A stretch of DNA of 64,000 nt from Psychromonas aquimarina ATCC BAA-1526 (GTDB lineage: Bacteria; Pseudomonadota; Gammaproteobacteria; Enterobacterales; Psychromonadaceae). Position numbers and translations under genes: made by a program. Position 1 is the stretch's first letter, and each line of letters begins with the position of its first letter. The stretch is from the NCBI RefSeq assembly GCF_000428725.1, contig NZ_KE386792.1, forward strand, positions 54,234 to 118,233, read 5' to 3'. Below the pieces are notes generated by a model that did not search any database, was not told where the DNA came from, and was given only the letters and a program-made list of their open reading frames with translations. This document shows, piece after piece, positions 35,054-45,828 of the stretch.

Positions 35054-38000
35054 AGCGGCTCCTGTTGTACCTGTGCTGTGCTGTTTTGTCCGGAAAAGAG
35101 CTTATCAAGGCCGTCGATTAAAGCAAAACTAGGTTTATTAAAATATACACCGAACTCGTTTTCTCCCTGCATACCGCGCAGGAAAGTATAAATAACACCG
35201 CCAATATGCTTGTCATAATCATAATCCGCTAAACGCGACTTAAGCAGGCGGTGCAGTGCTAAGGTATAGAGCTGATATTGAAAATCATAGCGGTGCTCAA
35301 TAAGGGCATTTTTAATATTTTCCTGACTATAATCCTGTAAATTATCACCGAGATAATTCGATTTATAGTCCAGTACATAATACTTCTTATCCGCCACAAA
35401 AGTCAGATCGATAAAACCTTTTAAGAATCCCTGAACTCTATGGAAGAGCAGCTCTCCAGCAGCAGCCGATAACGGATCGTGCTGCTGAATCAGTTTATTA
35501 ACCGCACCGGCATGCACCGGCGCCATAGGAATAAAGAACTGCATTTCGACCTTTTTCTGCTCTGGAGCTAAGTGTCTTAATTTCAGCTCTGGACTTAACT
35601 GCTGCCCTGCTGACAGATCATGCTCTAAAATCTGTTCAAGCCAGTTTCCTAAAACCGGAGCCCACAGCTCGCTCTGCTCATAATGGCGTTTATCTAACTG
35701 CTCAACTAACCACTCATTTAAAGACTCACTGTCTGCAGATTCAAAATCAATCTGCTCAAACAGCTCATGCAAAAATGTCCCGTGTTTAGCGCCCCGCGGG
35801 AAACTAAAGGGGGTCTGCTGCGGTGCGCCTGCTATTACCGGCAGATTATCTAAAGCCTCTAGTTCAGATTCGACCTGCGGCTCGGACTGCGGTGCAGGAG
35901 CATGTAAACGCGACAGCGAGGAATAACTGCTTATCCACCAGTTTTTTTCCACAGCGCCCGCAAAAACCGGCGGCGCCTGCAGTATCTGTTCGCCACGCTG
36001 CACCACATAGGGTATCTCATTTAAAAGCGGCGTGCTGCGCACCGAAATATTATTCGATGTTTTACACATTTTTTCGAGATGACTGTTCAGCAGTTCAGTA
36101 TTACCGGCAAGCAGATCTTTCCCTCCCTGCAGACAGATATAACCAAGCGCACTTTTGGCCAGCGGACTGTTTTTTACCCGTCCGGTTTTATAACTGGAAA
36201 TACCGATATAGCAGCGGTAAACACTGCGGGTCAAACCCACATATAATAAACGCAGATCTTCTGCCAGCTGCTCTTTTTCTGTTAATTCAAAATGACTTTT
36301 ACCGCCCTGCAGATCATAAACAAGGCGATTATTTTTAGCCGGATCATGATATAAACACTGCCTCGCTTTCTGATATAAGCCGGTAAAGGGCATAAATACA
36401 ATATCATATTCCAGCCCTTTAGATTTATGCAGCGTACTGACCTGCACCAGATCTTTTTCGCTTTCTAAACGCTGCTTCTGTTCGCCAGGATCCCCGTCGG
36501 CCTGTTTCAGCTGTTCACTGAACCAGCGCACTAAAGCAAAATCACCGTCATAATCTACGCTGTTTTTCTGCAGTAATTCAGCAAGATGAAGCAGATCTGT
36601 AAGCAGACGTTCGCCCTGCATATTCTGCAGTAAATAGCTGCTTATACCCTGTTGGTGAAATAATTTATGCAGCATTGCCAAAATACCACTTTTTGCCCAA
36701 AGCGCGCGATACTCAATAAACTGCCCGATTTTTTCTTCCCATAAACGCGTATCCAGCAGCAGCTGATGAACCTGATAAGGGCTTAAAGCAAACAGCTTAC
36801 AGGCGACTGCGGCACGTAATAAACGTTCATTTTCAGGGTGCAGACAAGCCTGCAGAATACGCAGCAGATCCTGTGCAAGCGGGGTTGCGTAAACACTTTC
36901 TTTGAGTGATAAATAAACACTGTTAATATTTTCTTCAAACAGTGCTTTACGGATCAGCTGTGCTTCTTTACCGGTGCGTACCAGCACCGCAATATGATTT
37001 GCACGGACTGCAGTCTGCCCGCCGTCTTGATCTTCAAGATAAGCTTTACCCTGCTGCGCCAGGAGCAGTATATTTTTTATTTCATTCACGCAGCCCCGGG
37101 TTATTGAGTCTTTAAATCCCTGCACATTTTCACCGCCGACCGGATGAATAAACTGTAAAGCGGTCTGCGCGCTGTCATCGCGGTTGGCAATCACCAGCTT
37201 TTTACGTTTAATATTAGGTGCTTCTACCCTGGAAAAAGGAATATCGTCTTCGTAGATAAAAGGCGCCGGACAAAACTCAAAAAAGGCATTAGCGGCATTT
37301 ATCATTTGCGGCGAGGAGCGGTAGTTATAATCCAGGCTGTAATGCGCACTGACATTCTTTCTCGCCTGCATATAAGTAAATATATCTGCACCACGAAAAC
37401 TATAAATAGCCTGCTTAGGATCGCCTATCATAAACAGGCCGGCACTTTTATCTGCCTCAGCCTGCTCTTCAGTCTGTTCGGCCTGCTGATAAATAGTCTG
37501 GAAAATACGATACTGCACCGGATCGGTATCCTGAAACTCATCAATCAGGGCAATCGGGTAGGCAGCTTTAATCTGCTCTGCCAGATGGTTATCCGGCGAA
37601 TTCTGCAGGGCATCATCTAAGCGCGTAAGCAGATCATCAAAACCTAACAGCATGTGCATTTTTTTACTCTTGCTCAGATGCGCACGGATCCAGTTGGTAG
37701 CTTTAATCAAAATCGTATTCTGCAGCGATAAATCCTGATCAAGGATTCTCTCAACCGCAGTAAATACCGGATGGCTGGGAATAGCCCCCTTCGGCGTTTT
37801 CTCATCTAGGGTCTTCTGGGAAAACTTCACCAGGTTTTTAGGCAGATCTAAAGAGTGACCGGACTGATTCGCCCACTGATTAATTTCAGTTAACCAGTTT
37901 GGCAGATTCTTCTTGGTATAACTGCGTTTTGATACATCGGAATGACTGATAATATCAAAATAGTCATCGGCATCCTTCAGCCAGCTCTCTTTTAACTCTT

Positions 38001-38742
38001 CAATTGCCTGCAGGCTGTTTTCATATTTTGCTTTAAAATCAAAGTCCGTAATCTCAGGAATAAAGGTCAGATCATTACGTGATAACCAGCCGCGGAGCTC
38101 ATTCTTTAACTGCTCAGGGTTCTGCCAGTAACTAAAAATCAGCTCAGTCAGCGGCGTGGATAAATCATAGAAAAAAGTACGCCAGAAATCATTACAGGCC
38201 TGCAGCAGAAGATGGGCATCATTTTCCAGCAGAGTCTGCTGAAAAAGACTGCCCGATTCAAATGCATTCTGCATCAGCATACGCTGACAGAATCCGTGAA
38301 TAGTATAAACAGCGGCTTCATCCATCTGCAGTTCGGCAAAACGTAATAAGCGGATAACACCAGGGTGATCATCACTTTGATTAATCAGTGTCTGGGTAAA
38401 AGGGTCGCGGCTGCTGCCCTGCACAAAATCTAAACGCACCAGCTGAATACGCTCGCGGATCCGCGAGCGCAGCTCTGCGGTGGCGGCTTCGGTAAAGGTC
38501 ACCACCAGAATTTTATCCACAGTTAAGGGCTGCTGATGGGCATTACTGCAGGCACCATGCTCGGCATTAGCCAGACGGTCACCGTGACCTAATAACAGAC
38601 GAATAAATAAACTGGCAATGGTATAGGTCTTGCCGGTACCGGCAGAGGCTTCAATTAAACGCTGGCCGTATAAGGGAAAGGTTAATGCGTCCAGCGGCTC
38701 AGCCGCGGCGCTGTTTTGCTTGTTTGTATTCAATTGTTCCAT
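35047..38742 (-). CDS. recB: Exodeoxyribonuclease V beta subunit RecB
   Basis: 3'-5' helicase and nuclease subunit, 1231 residues (E. coli 1180). Walker A EASAGTGKTYTIASL, VTFTEAATAELRSRI, Walker B IALIDEFQDTDPVQY, GDPKQAIYSFRGADIF, and VSTLHKSKGLEYDIV mark the UvrD-type helicase; the C-terminal nuclease domain has the metal-binding DYKSN at residues 1125-1129. Its start codon overlaps the recC stop (shared T). Confidence 0.97.
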   Translation of the reverse strand: MEQLNTNKQNSAAAEPLDALTFPLYGQRLIEASAGTGKTYTIASLFIRLLLGHGDRLANAEHGACSNAHQQPLTVDKILVVTFTEAATAELRSRIRERIQLVRLDFVQGSSRDPFTQTLINQSDDHPGVIRLLRFAELQMDEAAVYTIHGFCQRMLMQNAFESGSLFQQTLLENDAHLLLQACNDFWRTFFYDLSTPLTELIFSYWQNPEQLKNELRGWLSRNDLTFIPEITDFDFKAKYENSLQAIEELKESWLKDADDYFDIISHSDVSKRSYTKKNLPNWLTEINQWANQSGHSLDLPKNLVKFSQKTLDEKTPKGAIPSHPVFTAVERILDQDLSLQNTILIKATNWIRAHLSKSKKMHMLLGFDDLLTRLDDALQNSPDNHLAEQIKAAYPIALIDEFQDTDPVQYRIFQTIYQQAEQTEEQAEADKSAGLFMIGDPKQAIYSFRGADIFTYMQARKNVSAHYSLDYNYRSSPQMINAANAFFEFCPAPFIYEDDIPFSRVEAPNIKRKKLVIANRDDSAQTALQFIHPVGGENVQGFKDSITRGCVNEIKNILLLAQQGKAYLEDQDGGQTAVRANHIAVLVRTGKEAQLIRKALFEENINSVYLSLKESVYATPLAQDLLRILQACLHPENERLLRAAVACKLFALSPYQVHQLLLDTRLWEEKIGQFIEYRALWAKSGILAMLHKLFHQQGISSYLLQNMQGERLLTDLLHLAELLQKNSVDYDGDFALVRWFSEQLKQADGDPGEQKQRLESEKDLVQVSTLHKSKGLEYDIVFMPFTGLYQKARQCLYHDPAKNNRLVYDLQGGKSHFELTEKEQLAEDLRLLYVGLTRSVYRCYIGISSYKTGRVKNSPLAKSALGYICLQGGKDLLAGNTELLNSHLEKMCKTSNNISVRSTPLLNEIPYVVQRGEQILQAPPVFAGAVEKNWWISSYSSLSRLHAPAPQSEPQVESELEALDNLPVIAGAPQQTPFSFPRGAKHGTFLHELFEQIDFESADSESLNEWLVEQLDKRHYEQSELWAPVLGNWLEQILEHDLSAGQQLSPELKLRHLAPEQKKVEMQFFIPMAPVHAGAVNKLIQQHDPLSAAAGELLFHRVQGFLKGFIDLTFVADKKYYVLDYKSNYLGDNLQDYSQENIKNALIEHRYDFQYQLYTLALHRLLKSRLADYDYDKHIGGVIYTFLRGMQGENEFGVYFNKPSFALIDGLDKLFSGQNSTAQVQQEPLC

Positions 38743-41700
38743 TACTCTTCACCATCCCATGCGCTGTATTCGATGGTTGATATATTGCTTAAAACAGGTT
38801 TAAAAATCTGCATCGCCAGCGTTTCAAACTCTAACCAGTGATCTTCAAGGTTTTCATAAATACGGGTGATATAGGGATCTTTACCTTCGGCATAGCTGCG
38901 CTCATTGGCAAAAATATCCAGGGCGGCTTTCTGTGCTTCAGCGCGTGTATCAAACTCTACATCCTCAAGCACAAAACACTCCGGCTGCTGATAATGAACT
39001 AAGGTGCTCCATGCAAATGCACTCTGGATAAAGAAAGGCAAAGGAAACTGCAGCCCCTGCTCATATAAAGCAATTAACTCTGCAATTGTCCGATAAGCAA
39101 AATCGGCGGGCACCTCTTCAAAATAGATACCGTTATCCTGACCAAATAAACTGGAGTTTAAGTTCTGCCCGTGTGCAATACAGTAACAAAGGTGCTCTAA
39201 CCATAAAGATAAAATATCCTTGCCTTTAATACCGCCGGTTTTAACCCGCACTAAACCGTTTTCACAGTGATCGCTTAATTCACCTGTTAAGCGCTTTTCG
39301 GCAAATTTAATATCAATACTGATAGTTTCTATTTCACCAATAAAATAACTCGCGGTTAAATCCGCAAGATCCTCCATGGCCTGCAGGTCTTTATTAAAGA
39401 TCAGAGGTGCAAATTCACCCAGGGGCAGTTCTCCGCCGGCTTTAATTTCAACAAACAGTTCATCCAGCGATCTGCCCTCTAAGGCATATTCAAACTGCTG
39501 GCTTTTAAGGTGATAATGCTGCAGATTATCCAGTGAAAACGGCTCATCATTATCCTGTTCACTGTCGTCAATTTCAAAATAGACATCTAAACGCTGGTTG
39601 AAAAAAGCTTTGCAGGGATGCTTAAGAAACTGTTTAAGCTGGATCAGCTGTACTTCCAGCAGGGGTTCATCAAGGGCTACCGGCGAGCTGCTGTCGGACA
39701 GTTCGGTTTCACGATTATTTAAAGCCAGCCACCAGTTACGGTTATAGGTTTTAACATCCTGCAGATAATAAGAGTCACTGAAACTCTGCATCGGATAACT
39801 GTGTTTAATAAAGTCCAGCAGCGCTTTTTCAGCTGCATTAGCCGTATCTTCACGGTTCTTTTGTAAAACAAAACTCTGCTGACAGTAATTAAGCAGTTCC
39901 GAAACTAATACCGAGGCCGTTTTTTCGCTGTTATCGTTAATATCCCGACCGATATAACTGATATAGAGATTATCCTGTGCCGAGAGCAGTGCTTCTAAAA
40001 ACAGATAGCGGTCTTCTTCACGGCGGGAGCGGTCACCGCGATGACGATGACCGACCATCAGATCAAATCCCATGGGTACAATACTGCGCGGATACTGACC
40101 GTCGTTCATGCCTAATAAACACACCACTTTAAATGGAATCGAGCGCATCGGCATCAGAGTACAGAAGTTAACCTGTCCGGCTAAAAAACGCTGGCTGTTA
40201 GACTGAGCGGAAAGGTGATTTTCCAGGTGCTCAATCAATACAAAGAGTGACAGCTCCTGCTCAAATTCAGCCTGCTGGGTATGCTCTAAAAGAATATCAA
40301 GCTGTTCCCGGATCATGCTTAATACCGCAGAATTGTCATCATCTTCAAGGTAAAAATCATCAACCAGCTGATAAACAAATGCCTGCCACTGAGCCGCGTT
40401 GTAGGATTTTTTCAGCTGTGTTTCCAGCTCAGTCAAGGCATCAATAAAATCGATAAAACGCCCCAGCAGATCGCCCTGCAGTCCCTGCACTTCATCGTAG
40501 GGAGAAATACCGGCAAACATGCTGTCACCCATGGCATAACCCAGGAGCATACGTCTTAAACCAAATAACCAGCTGTTCTGTGATAAGTTCGGCAGATCCC
40601 ACTGGGCGGCGCTTTTCTCATGCAGCCCCCAGCGGATACCGCTTTCATTGATCCACTTCTGGAGCAGAATAAAATCATCCTGATCCAGTTTAAAACGCTG
40701 CAGAATAGCCGGGACTTCTAGCAGGGCAAGGATATCTTCACGAGTATAACGGCTCTGATTTAAATTCAGCAGCTGCAGAAAACTCACCAGAATCGGATTT
40801 TCCTGCTGCGCGCTGACATCTGAAATACTGAACGGGATATAACGGCTGCTTTCCACGCTGGCAAAAACCGCCTGTACATAGGGAGCGTACTGATCAATAT
40901 TCGGCACCATCACGATAATATCTTTTGGTGTTAATGCCGGATCCGCTTCAAACATAGCTAACAGATTATCGTGCAGAATTTCCACTTCACGCATCACGCT
41001 GTGCGCAAGGTGCACAGTTAATGACTGATCATCAAGATCAACAGCAATACGCTGTGAAGCATCTAAACTCAACACCTGACTGCTGTCCTTAAGGTCTAAA
41101 ATATCCGCCTGAATATTATGCAGCAGAGTGTCGCGGTGAATATCAACAAAGGCATCCACCTCCTGCTGCTCTAAGGAATACAGCTGATATAAAAAGTCGC
41201 GCCCCATTTTTCCCATGGAAGCTAACAGAGGATTACCTACTTCACTGTCAACGTCCTCACTGACTGCCCATTTAAGATGCTGTTCATCTTTCTGCCAGCT
41301 GGAGTCCGCGAGGTTTTTCACCTGACCTTTTTCTACGGCGAGCTTAGGACGGCTCTGCGCAAAACGTTTGGCCAGCAGTTTAGGATCAACAATATCCCCC
41401 CAGTAATAGCGGCAGGGATTGGTTAATAAAAAATGCACATCACAATGTTTAGCTAAACCTAATAATGCCTGTAGGTAAGACTCAGGAAGTGCAGATATGC
41501 CGAATACAAAAATACGCTTAGGCAGATGGCTTAAGTTTTCCTGTGTACTGAGTTTTTCCAGAAAATCTTTATACAAACCGGCCCGGTGATAAGCTTTACC
41601 ATGCTCGGCAAAGCTCTGCTCAATGGTTAACGTCAGTTTTTTCCACAATTTGGCCTGCCAGCGCTGCTCGTCAATCCACTGCGGCACGGACTGGCTGTTT

Positions 41701-42188
41701 TCGCTGTTCCAGGAGCTGATCTCCTGCTCATCGGCATTCTGCCAGGTCTCAACCCAGTCCGGCCGGTAAACTAAATACTGATCAAAAATATCGGCTATTT
41801 TCTGGCTGAGCTGAAAGCGTTTGCGTAAATCAGCATCATCTTCAAGGTAGTGTAATAACGAAATAAAATCTGGATCCTGCAGACACTCCGGCAGCAGCTT
41901 CATAATCTGCCAGGTCATGGACATCTTGTTAAACGGGCTTTTATCAGGCACATCCTGCAGAACATGTTTAAACTGCTGCCAGATAAAACTGGCCGGCAGC
42001 GGGAAGTCAATATTGGCACAGATCCCGGTTGACTGTGCAATCTGCAGCTGCAGCCACTGTGCCATGCCCGGACTCTGTACAAGAATGGTTTCATTTTCAA
42101 AGGGATCTTCCAGCTTATCGCCCTGCATGAGCGCAGCTAAAAGATCTTTTAAAAGCTCAAGCTGATTAGAATGATATACCTGAAACAC
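38742..42188 (-). CDS. recC: Exodeoxyribonuclease V gamma subunit RecC
   Basis: Chi-recognition and scaffold subunit of RecBCD, 1148 residues (E. coli 1122). It starts MFQVYHSNQLELLKDLL and contains ETILVQSPGMAQWLQLQIA and LLGMNDGQYPRS, typical of RecC's inactivated helicase and nuclease-like folds. It is first in the operon. Unlike E. coli, no ptrA gene lies between recC and recB. Confidence 0.97.
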   Translation of the reverse strand: MFQVYHSNQLELLKDLLAALMQGDKLEDPFENETILVQSPGMAQWLQLQIAQSTGICANIDFPLPASFIWQQFKHVLQDVPDKSPFNKMSMTWQIMKLLPECLQDPDFISLLHYLEDDADLRKRFQLSQKIADIFDQYLVYRPDWVETWQNADEQEISSWNSENSQSVPQWIDEQRWQAKLWKKLTLTIEQSFAEHGKAYHRAGLYKDFLEKLSTQENLSHLPKRIFVFGISALPESYLQALLGLAKHCDVHFLLTNPCRYYWGDIVDPKLLAKRFAQSRPKLAVEKGQVKNLADSSWQKDEQHLKWAVSEDVDSEVGNPLLASMGKMGRDFLYQLYSLEQQEVDAFVDIHRDTLLHNIQADILDLKDSSQVLSLDASQRIAVDLDDQSLTVHLAHSVMREVEILHDNLLAMFEADPALTPKDIIVMVPNIDQYAPYVQAVFASVESSRYIPFSISDVSAQQENPILVSFLQLLNLNQSRYTREDILALLEVPAILQRFKLDQDDFILLQKWINESGIRWGLHEKSAAQWDLPNLSQNSWLFGLRRMLLGYAMGDSMFAGISPYDEVQGLQGDLLGRFIDFIDALTELETQLKKSYNAAQWQAFVYQLVDDFYLEDDDNSAVLSMIREQLDILLEHTQQAEFEQELSLFVLIEHLENHLSAQSNSQRFLAGQVNFCTLMPMRSIPFKVVCLLGMNDGQYPRSIVPMGFDLMVGHRHRGDRSRREEDRYLFLEALLSAQDNLYISYIGRDINDNSEKTASVLVSELLNYCQQSFVLQKNREDTANAAEKALLDFIKHSYPMQSFSDSYYLQDVKTYNRNWWLALNNRETELSDSSSPVALDEPLLEVQLIQLKQFLKHPCKAFFNQRLDVYFEIDDSEQDNDEPFSLDNLQHYHLKSQQFEYALEGRSLDELFVEIKAGGELPLGEFAPLIFNKDLQAMEDLADLTASYFIGEIETISIDIKFAEKRLTGELSDHCENGLVRVKTGGIKGKDILSLWLEHLCYCIAHGQNLNSSLFGQDNGIYFEEVPADFAYRTIAELIALYEQGLQFPLPFFIQSAFAWSTLVHYQQPECFVLEDVEFDTRAEAQKAALDIFANERSYAEGKDPYITRIYENLEDHWLEFETLAMQIFKPVLSNISTIEYSAWDGEE

Positions 42189-42430
42189 AAACGCCTACCT
42201 TTTTCTTATAATTTACAGCCATAATACTTCAAGATACAAAGTCAGCAAGACAAACTGCCTGATATAAGACAGGATGACTTTTATCTGCCCGTATTGCTTT
42301 TATTTTGCTTAATTTTTAATAGTATAGCGCTGCTTAGAGCTTTTATTTACCAGTCATTTCACAAAATGGTTGTTATAAAACCAGTATAATCATTCATCTT
42401 ATTTAACTGCATATTCAAAAGGAGGTGAGG

Positions 42431-43303
42431 ATGCTGCAGAGATTTCTTTATATTTTACAAATTTTTTTATTACTCTTCACCGTTCCGTTTTCATCTGCAG
42501 AATACAGCCTTTATGAAAGTTTCAAGGTTGTGGTTTCCAGAGATGTCAGAGATGACTATTTTCGTTTTATAGCCGGACGAGATCCGCTTTCTGTCACGGA
42601 TTTCTCCGGTGCTTTCAGCCGCCGCGATGTGGTTGAACTGGTACTGCTGCAGCAGGCGCTGCATTTGGGCGGTAACAAATATCCTTATCAGTTAATCTCT
42701 GTTGACTCAGACCACACTACCATTGATTACCTTAACAAAGGGGCAGTATTATTAACCGGCACCTCAGTATGGCAGTCCATGTTCACCATGCAGAATGAAA
42801 TCTATTTTTCTATTCCAATTATTAAAAACGGGCAGTTTGAAGCGGGTTTATATACCCGCCCCGACAATGCAGAGATGCTTAAGGTTAAAAACAAACAGCA
42901 GTTACGCGCTTTCAGCGCTGTATCAAACAGAATATGGACAGCGGACTGGTTAACACTACAGTCATTAAAAATCAGCAATGTTAAACATACCGATAAATGG
43001 GCATCAATGGTCGATATGGTACACAGCGGCCATATCGACTTTTTATTAGCGCCTTTTCAGTCAACCGAAGATCTTTCATTAACCTATAACGGCATTAAAC
43101 TTATCCCGGTGCCTAACCTGAAAGTCGCGCTGCACGGTACCCGCCATTTTGCCATATTTAAAAAATCTAAACATTCCAAGCGCATTCTGCAGCAGTTAAA
43201 CAGCGGCCTCACACAGCTGCAGGCCAGAGGCATTATCGATAAAGCCTACCGTGAATCCGGTTTTTTTAATGACCAGGTAAAAAACTGGAAACGTCTTAAC
43301 TAA
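42431..43303 (+). CDS. Periplasmic solute-binding-like protein (SBP_bac_3 type)
   Basis: Secreted protein of 290 residues with a signal peptide (MLQRFLYILQIFLLLFTVPF, cleavage near SSA). It has the general layout of family-3 extracellular solute-binding proteins (substrate-binding segments such as YFSIPIIKNGQFEAGLYT, a hinge, and a C-terminal QLNSGLTQLQARGIIDKAYRESGF), but I see no clear ligand-binding signature, and no transporter genes are adjacent. The ATG at 42431 follows AAAGGAGG with good spacing; an in-frame GTG at 42425 overlaps that site. It is divergent from recC and stands alone. Confidence 0.78.
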   Translation: MLQRFLYILQIFLLLFTVPFSSAEYSLYESFKVVVSRDVRDDYFRFIAGRDPLSVTDFSGAFSRRDVVELVLLQQALHLGGNKYPYQLISVDSDHTTIDYLNKGAVLLTGTSVWQSMFTMQNEIYFSIPIIKNGQFEAGLYTRPDNAEMLKVKNKQQLRAFSAVSNRIWTADWLTLQSLKISNVKHTDKWASMVDMVHSGHIDFLLAPFQSTEDLSLTYNGIKLIPVPNLKVALHGTRHFAIFKKSKHSKRILQQLNSGLTQLQARGIIDKAYRESGFFNDQVKNWKRLN

Positions 43304-43339
43304 TCGGGCCAACTGCGTCAGCCCGGCTTATTCATTTCC

Positions 43340-45583
43340 TTACAAACCTTTCTGATACTGACTGTTAGTTGTCTGCCCAAGCATATTATGGAGCCGCTCA
43401 GCCGCGTCCACCTGCCCCTCAATCAGCTCCCTAAAGCCTCTTATAATCGAAGTTTTATCTTTTTCGCGCGCCTCTGTTATACCGATATCAGTTAAATCGA
43501 TAAAGAAAGCGCTGAACTGCTCCGGTGCATCACTAACAATATCCGTATTAAGAAAATGCTCATTGCTGTACATATTCACATAATCACCCTTTTGTTTATT
43601 AATAGCAAAAGAGGTGCCTTTAAGATTAATAATAGAGGCCGACTTTTCACACTTATCCAGACACTTGGCGTCCATAGCGGCTTTTTTACAGCCGACCGTC
43701 TGATGAAACAGACACTGCCTGCTGCTGAGCAGTAAAAGCGGGTGGTAAATACTGTAATAGAGCTGGACATTTTCCGGGCTGCGAACGGCTTTTATCTGCT
43801 TTTTATTAATCTCATTAGAGATAAATGCACCGCTGCAGTTAAACTTCTCTTTAAGGCAGGCCAGACTGAAGGAGTTAGTAATATTCAGGTACGGCCCGGC
43901 AGTCCAGTCGATGCCCAGCTGATAAGCCAGATAAGCAATACCGGTATTATTGGTAACAATTTTTTTCGGAGACAGTTGTTTAAGCAGCTGTGCAGCCGCC
44001 TCATAATCAGCGCCGATCAGAACTGACGGAAACCAGGGGATCAGTCCTTTATTATCAGCAAACAGATCCACATATTCCGCGCAGCCCTTTCGGAAACTAT
44101 CCGGCAGCTTATAATAAACATCGACTCCATCTACACTGCACAGAGGCAGATCCTGCTTACTAGAAATCAGAACCGATAACTTCGCTTTAGCTGTCTGCGG
44201 GGGTGCATAGTTTAAAACAGGAAGTTCAACAGGTGAAACAGCTTCTTTTGCACCGTTTAACTGATATAAGATGCTGTTTTTTATAACGGTGAGCTCTTTA
44301 AAGGGAATAAACAGATCGGCATCCAGGCAGCGCATGCAGATAGACTCGATGCAGGTTAATGCATTATTCAGCCCTTTCCATCTTTTATCTATCGCGCTTC
44401 GATTAAGCGAAGCATTTTCTGTATGAATAAGCTTACTTTGCGAGCGCACCATAAATACACACTCAGGCGTGCTTACCGACACGCATAACGGTTGACCGGA
44501 CTGACCTGAAAGTGTAATGGTTAAAGGTATTTTATCCGTGTTTAAGTGCTTAATTTTTTCTGCAACCTCTGCCGCCATCGCAGTTTTCTGATCATAAAGG
44601 TCCTGTTTGGCCTGCTCAATCTGCAGATGACTTAAACCCGCATTACTCTGCTCAACATGTTTGAGGGTATTATCTCGCGGGTTATCGATAAACATCAGCT
44701 TATTGATGGTGCCCTTTAAATAAGAGTTTGAGAAATCACGGTTAAACACTTTATAAAGCGCAGAGTTATCCGAAAGTAATTTTCCCTGCGAAGAATAACT
44801 CAGCAGCTGCTTTTTCCAGCTGCTGACTACGGTGTGAACGTAACTCGGCCCTTTTATCCGCCCTTCTATCTTTAATGAATAAACCCCGGCATCAATCAGT
44901 TCTTCAAGATCAAAAAATGCCGAATTATCTTTAAGATTCAGCGGATATTCTTTACCGGCATCGGTCGGCAGATATTTATCCCTGCACGGCTGACTGCATC
45001 GTCCGCGGTTACCGGAGTTGCCGCCGTGAGCAGAGCTTATATAACACAAACCGGAAAAACCGATACAGTATGAGCCGTGCACAAAAACTTCTGATAAAAC
45101 ATTTCGCTCAAGCCCGAACTGAGTTAAGGATTTTATCTCCTTAATATTCAACTCGCGCGATAAATTAACCCGGGAAGCACCGAGTTTATTTAAAAACTCT
45201 ATCTGTCCCCGGTTATGGGTTGTGACCTGCGTGGAGGCGTGGATATCAAGGCTTGGAAAGTACTCTGATAATAGATAAAAAAGCCCTAAGTCCTGAACAA
45301 TCACCCCGTCAACAGCAGTGTTAACCAGTTTATTGAGTAAAGTCAGCAGCGGTTTTATCTCATTTTCTAATATGATGATATTAAGCGTCAGAAAAATTTC
45401 GCAGTTATGCTGATGAGCAAGCTTTATCACCCGGTTAAAATCATCAAAGCTTAAATTAACGGCGCGCTTTCGCGCATTAAAACTGTCCAGACCGCAGTAG
45501 ACAGCATCCGCGCCGGCGGCAATCGCAGCCTTAATAGAGTCAAGATCACCGCCGGGTGCCAGTAATTCAATTTTTTTGTTCAT
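43340..45583 (-). CDS. U32 peptidase-family protein (RlhA/YdcP-like)
   Basis: Protein of 747 residues. The N-terminal 290 residues form the U32 TIM-barrel (IELLAPGGDLDSIKAAIAAG, VDGVIVQDLG, DIHASTQVTTHN, and the Cys-bearing SGLCYISSAHGGNSGNRGRCSQPCR). U32 proteins bind an iron-sulfur cluster and act in RNA hydroxylation (RlhA, 23S rRNA C2501) or related reactions more often than in proteolysis. The C-terminal part has a further cysteine set (CLFHQTVGCKKAAMDAKCLDKC). It is longer than E. coli RlhA (653). I call the family, not the exact substrate. Confidence 0.85.
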   Translation of the reverse strand: MNKKIELLAPGGDLDSIKAAIAAGADAVYCGLDSFNARKRAVNLSFDDFNRVIKLAHQHNCEIFLTLNIIILENEIKPLLTLLNKLVNTAVDGVIVQDLGLFYLLSEYFPSLDIHASTQVTTHNRGQIEFLNKLGASRVNLSRELNIKEIKSLTQFGLERNVLSEVFVHGSYCIGFSGLCYISSAHGGNSGNRGRCSQPCRDKYLPTDAGKEYPLNLKDNSAFFDLEELIDAGVYSLKIEGRIKGPSYVHTVVSSWKKQLLSYSSQGKLLSDNSALYKVFNRDFSNSYLKGTINKLMFIDNPRDNTLKHVEQSNAGLSHLQIEQAKQDLYDQKTAMAAEVAEKIKHLNTDKIPLTITLSGQSGQPLCVSVSTPECVFMVRSQSKLIHTENASLNRSAIDKRWKGLNNALTCIESICMRCLDADLFIPFKELTVIKNSILYQLNGAKEAVSPVELPVLNYAPPQTAKAKLSVLISSKQDLPLCSVDGVDVYYKLPDSFRKGCAEYVDLFADNKGLIPWFPSVLIGADYEAAAQLLKQLSPKKIVTNNTGIAYLAYQLGIDWTAGPYLNITNSFSLACLKEKFNCSGAFISNEINKKQIKAVRSPENVQLYYSIYHPLLLLSSRQCLFHQTVGCKKAAMDAKCLDKCEKSASIINLKGTSFAINKQKGDYVNMYSNEHFLNTDIVSDAPEQFSAFFIDLTDIGITEAREKDKTSIIRGFRELIEGQVDAAERLHNMLGQTTNSQYQKGL

Positions 45584-45828
45584 AACCTGTTTTTCAGTTT
45601 TAGTTTTTAATGGCCGGATTTTAACTGCCTTTCTTATAAAAAGACAGGATAAGCGAGCCGGTTAACATTTCCAAAATTACAGCAGAACATATGCGCATTA
45701 GATAAGTTAACAGTTACTTTATGTGTTTAATGCATAGATTAAATGATTAAGTTTCACTTTTATCATAATCAATTCAGCACTACACTGCTGTTATTAAAAC
45801 ATCCCTATATATCTCTCGGAGACTCCTT

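Noticed and set aside
35823-36338. Plus-strand open frame of 171 codons opposite recB
   Set aside because: Lies wholly antisense to a certain gene; composition reflects recB codons read backwards.
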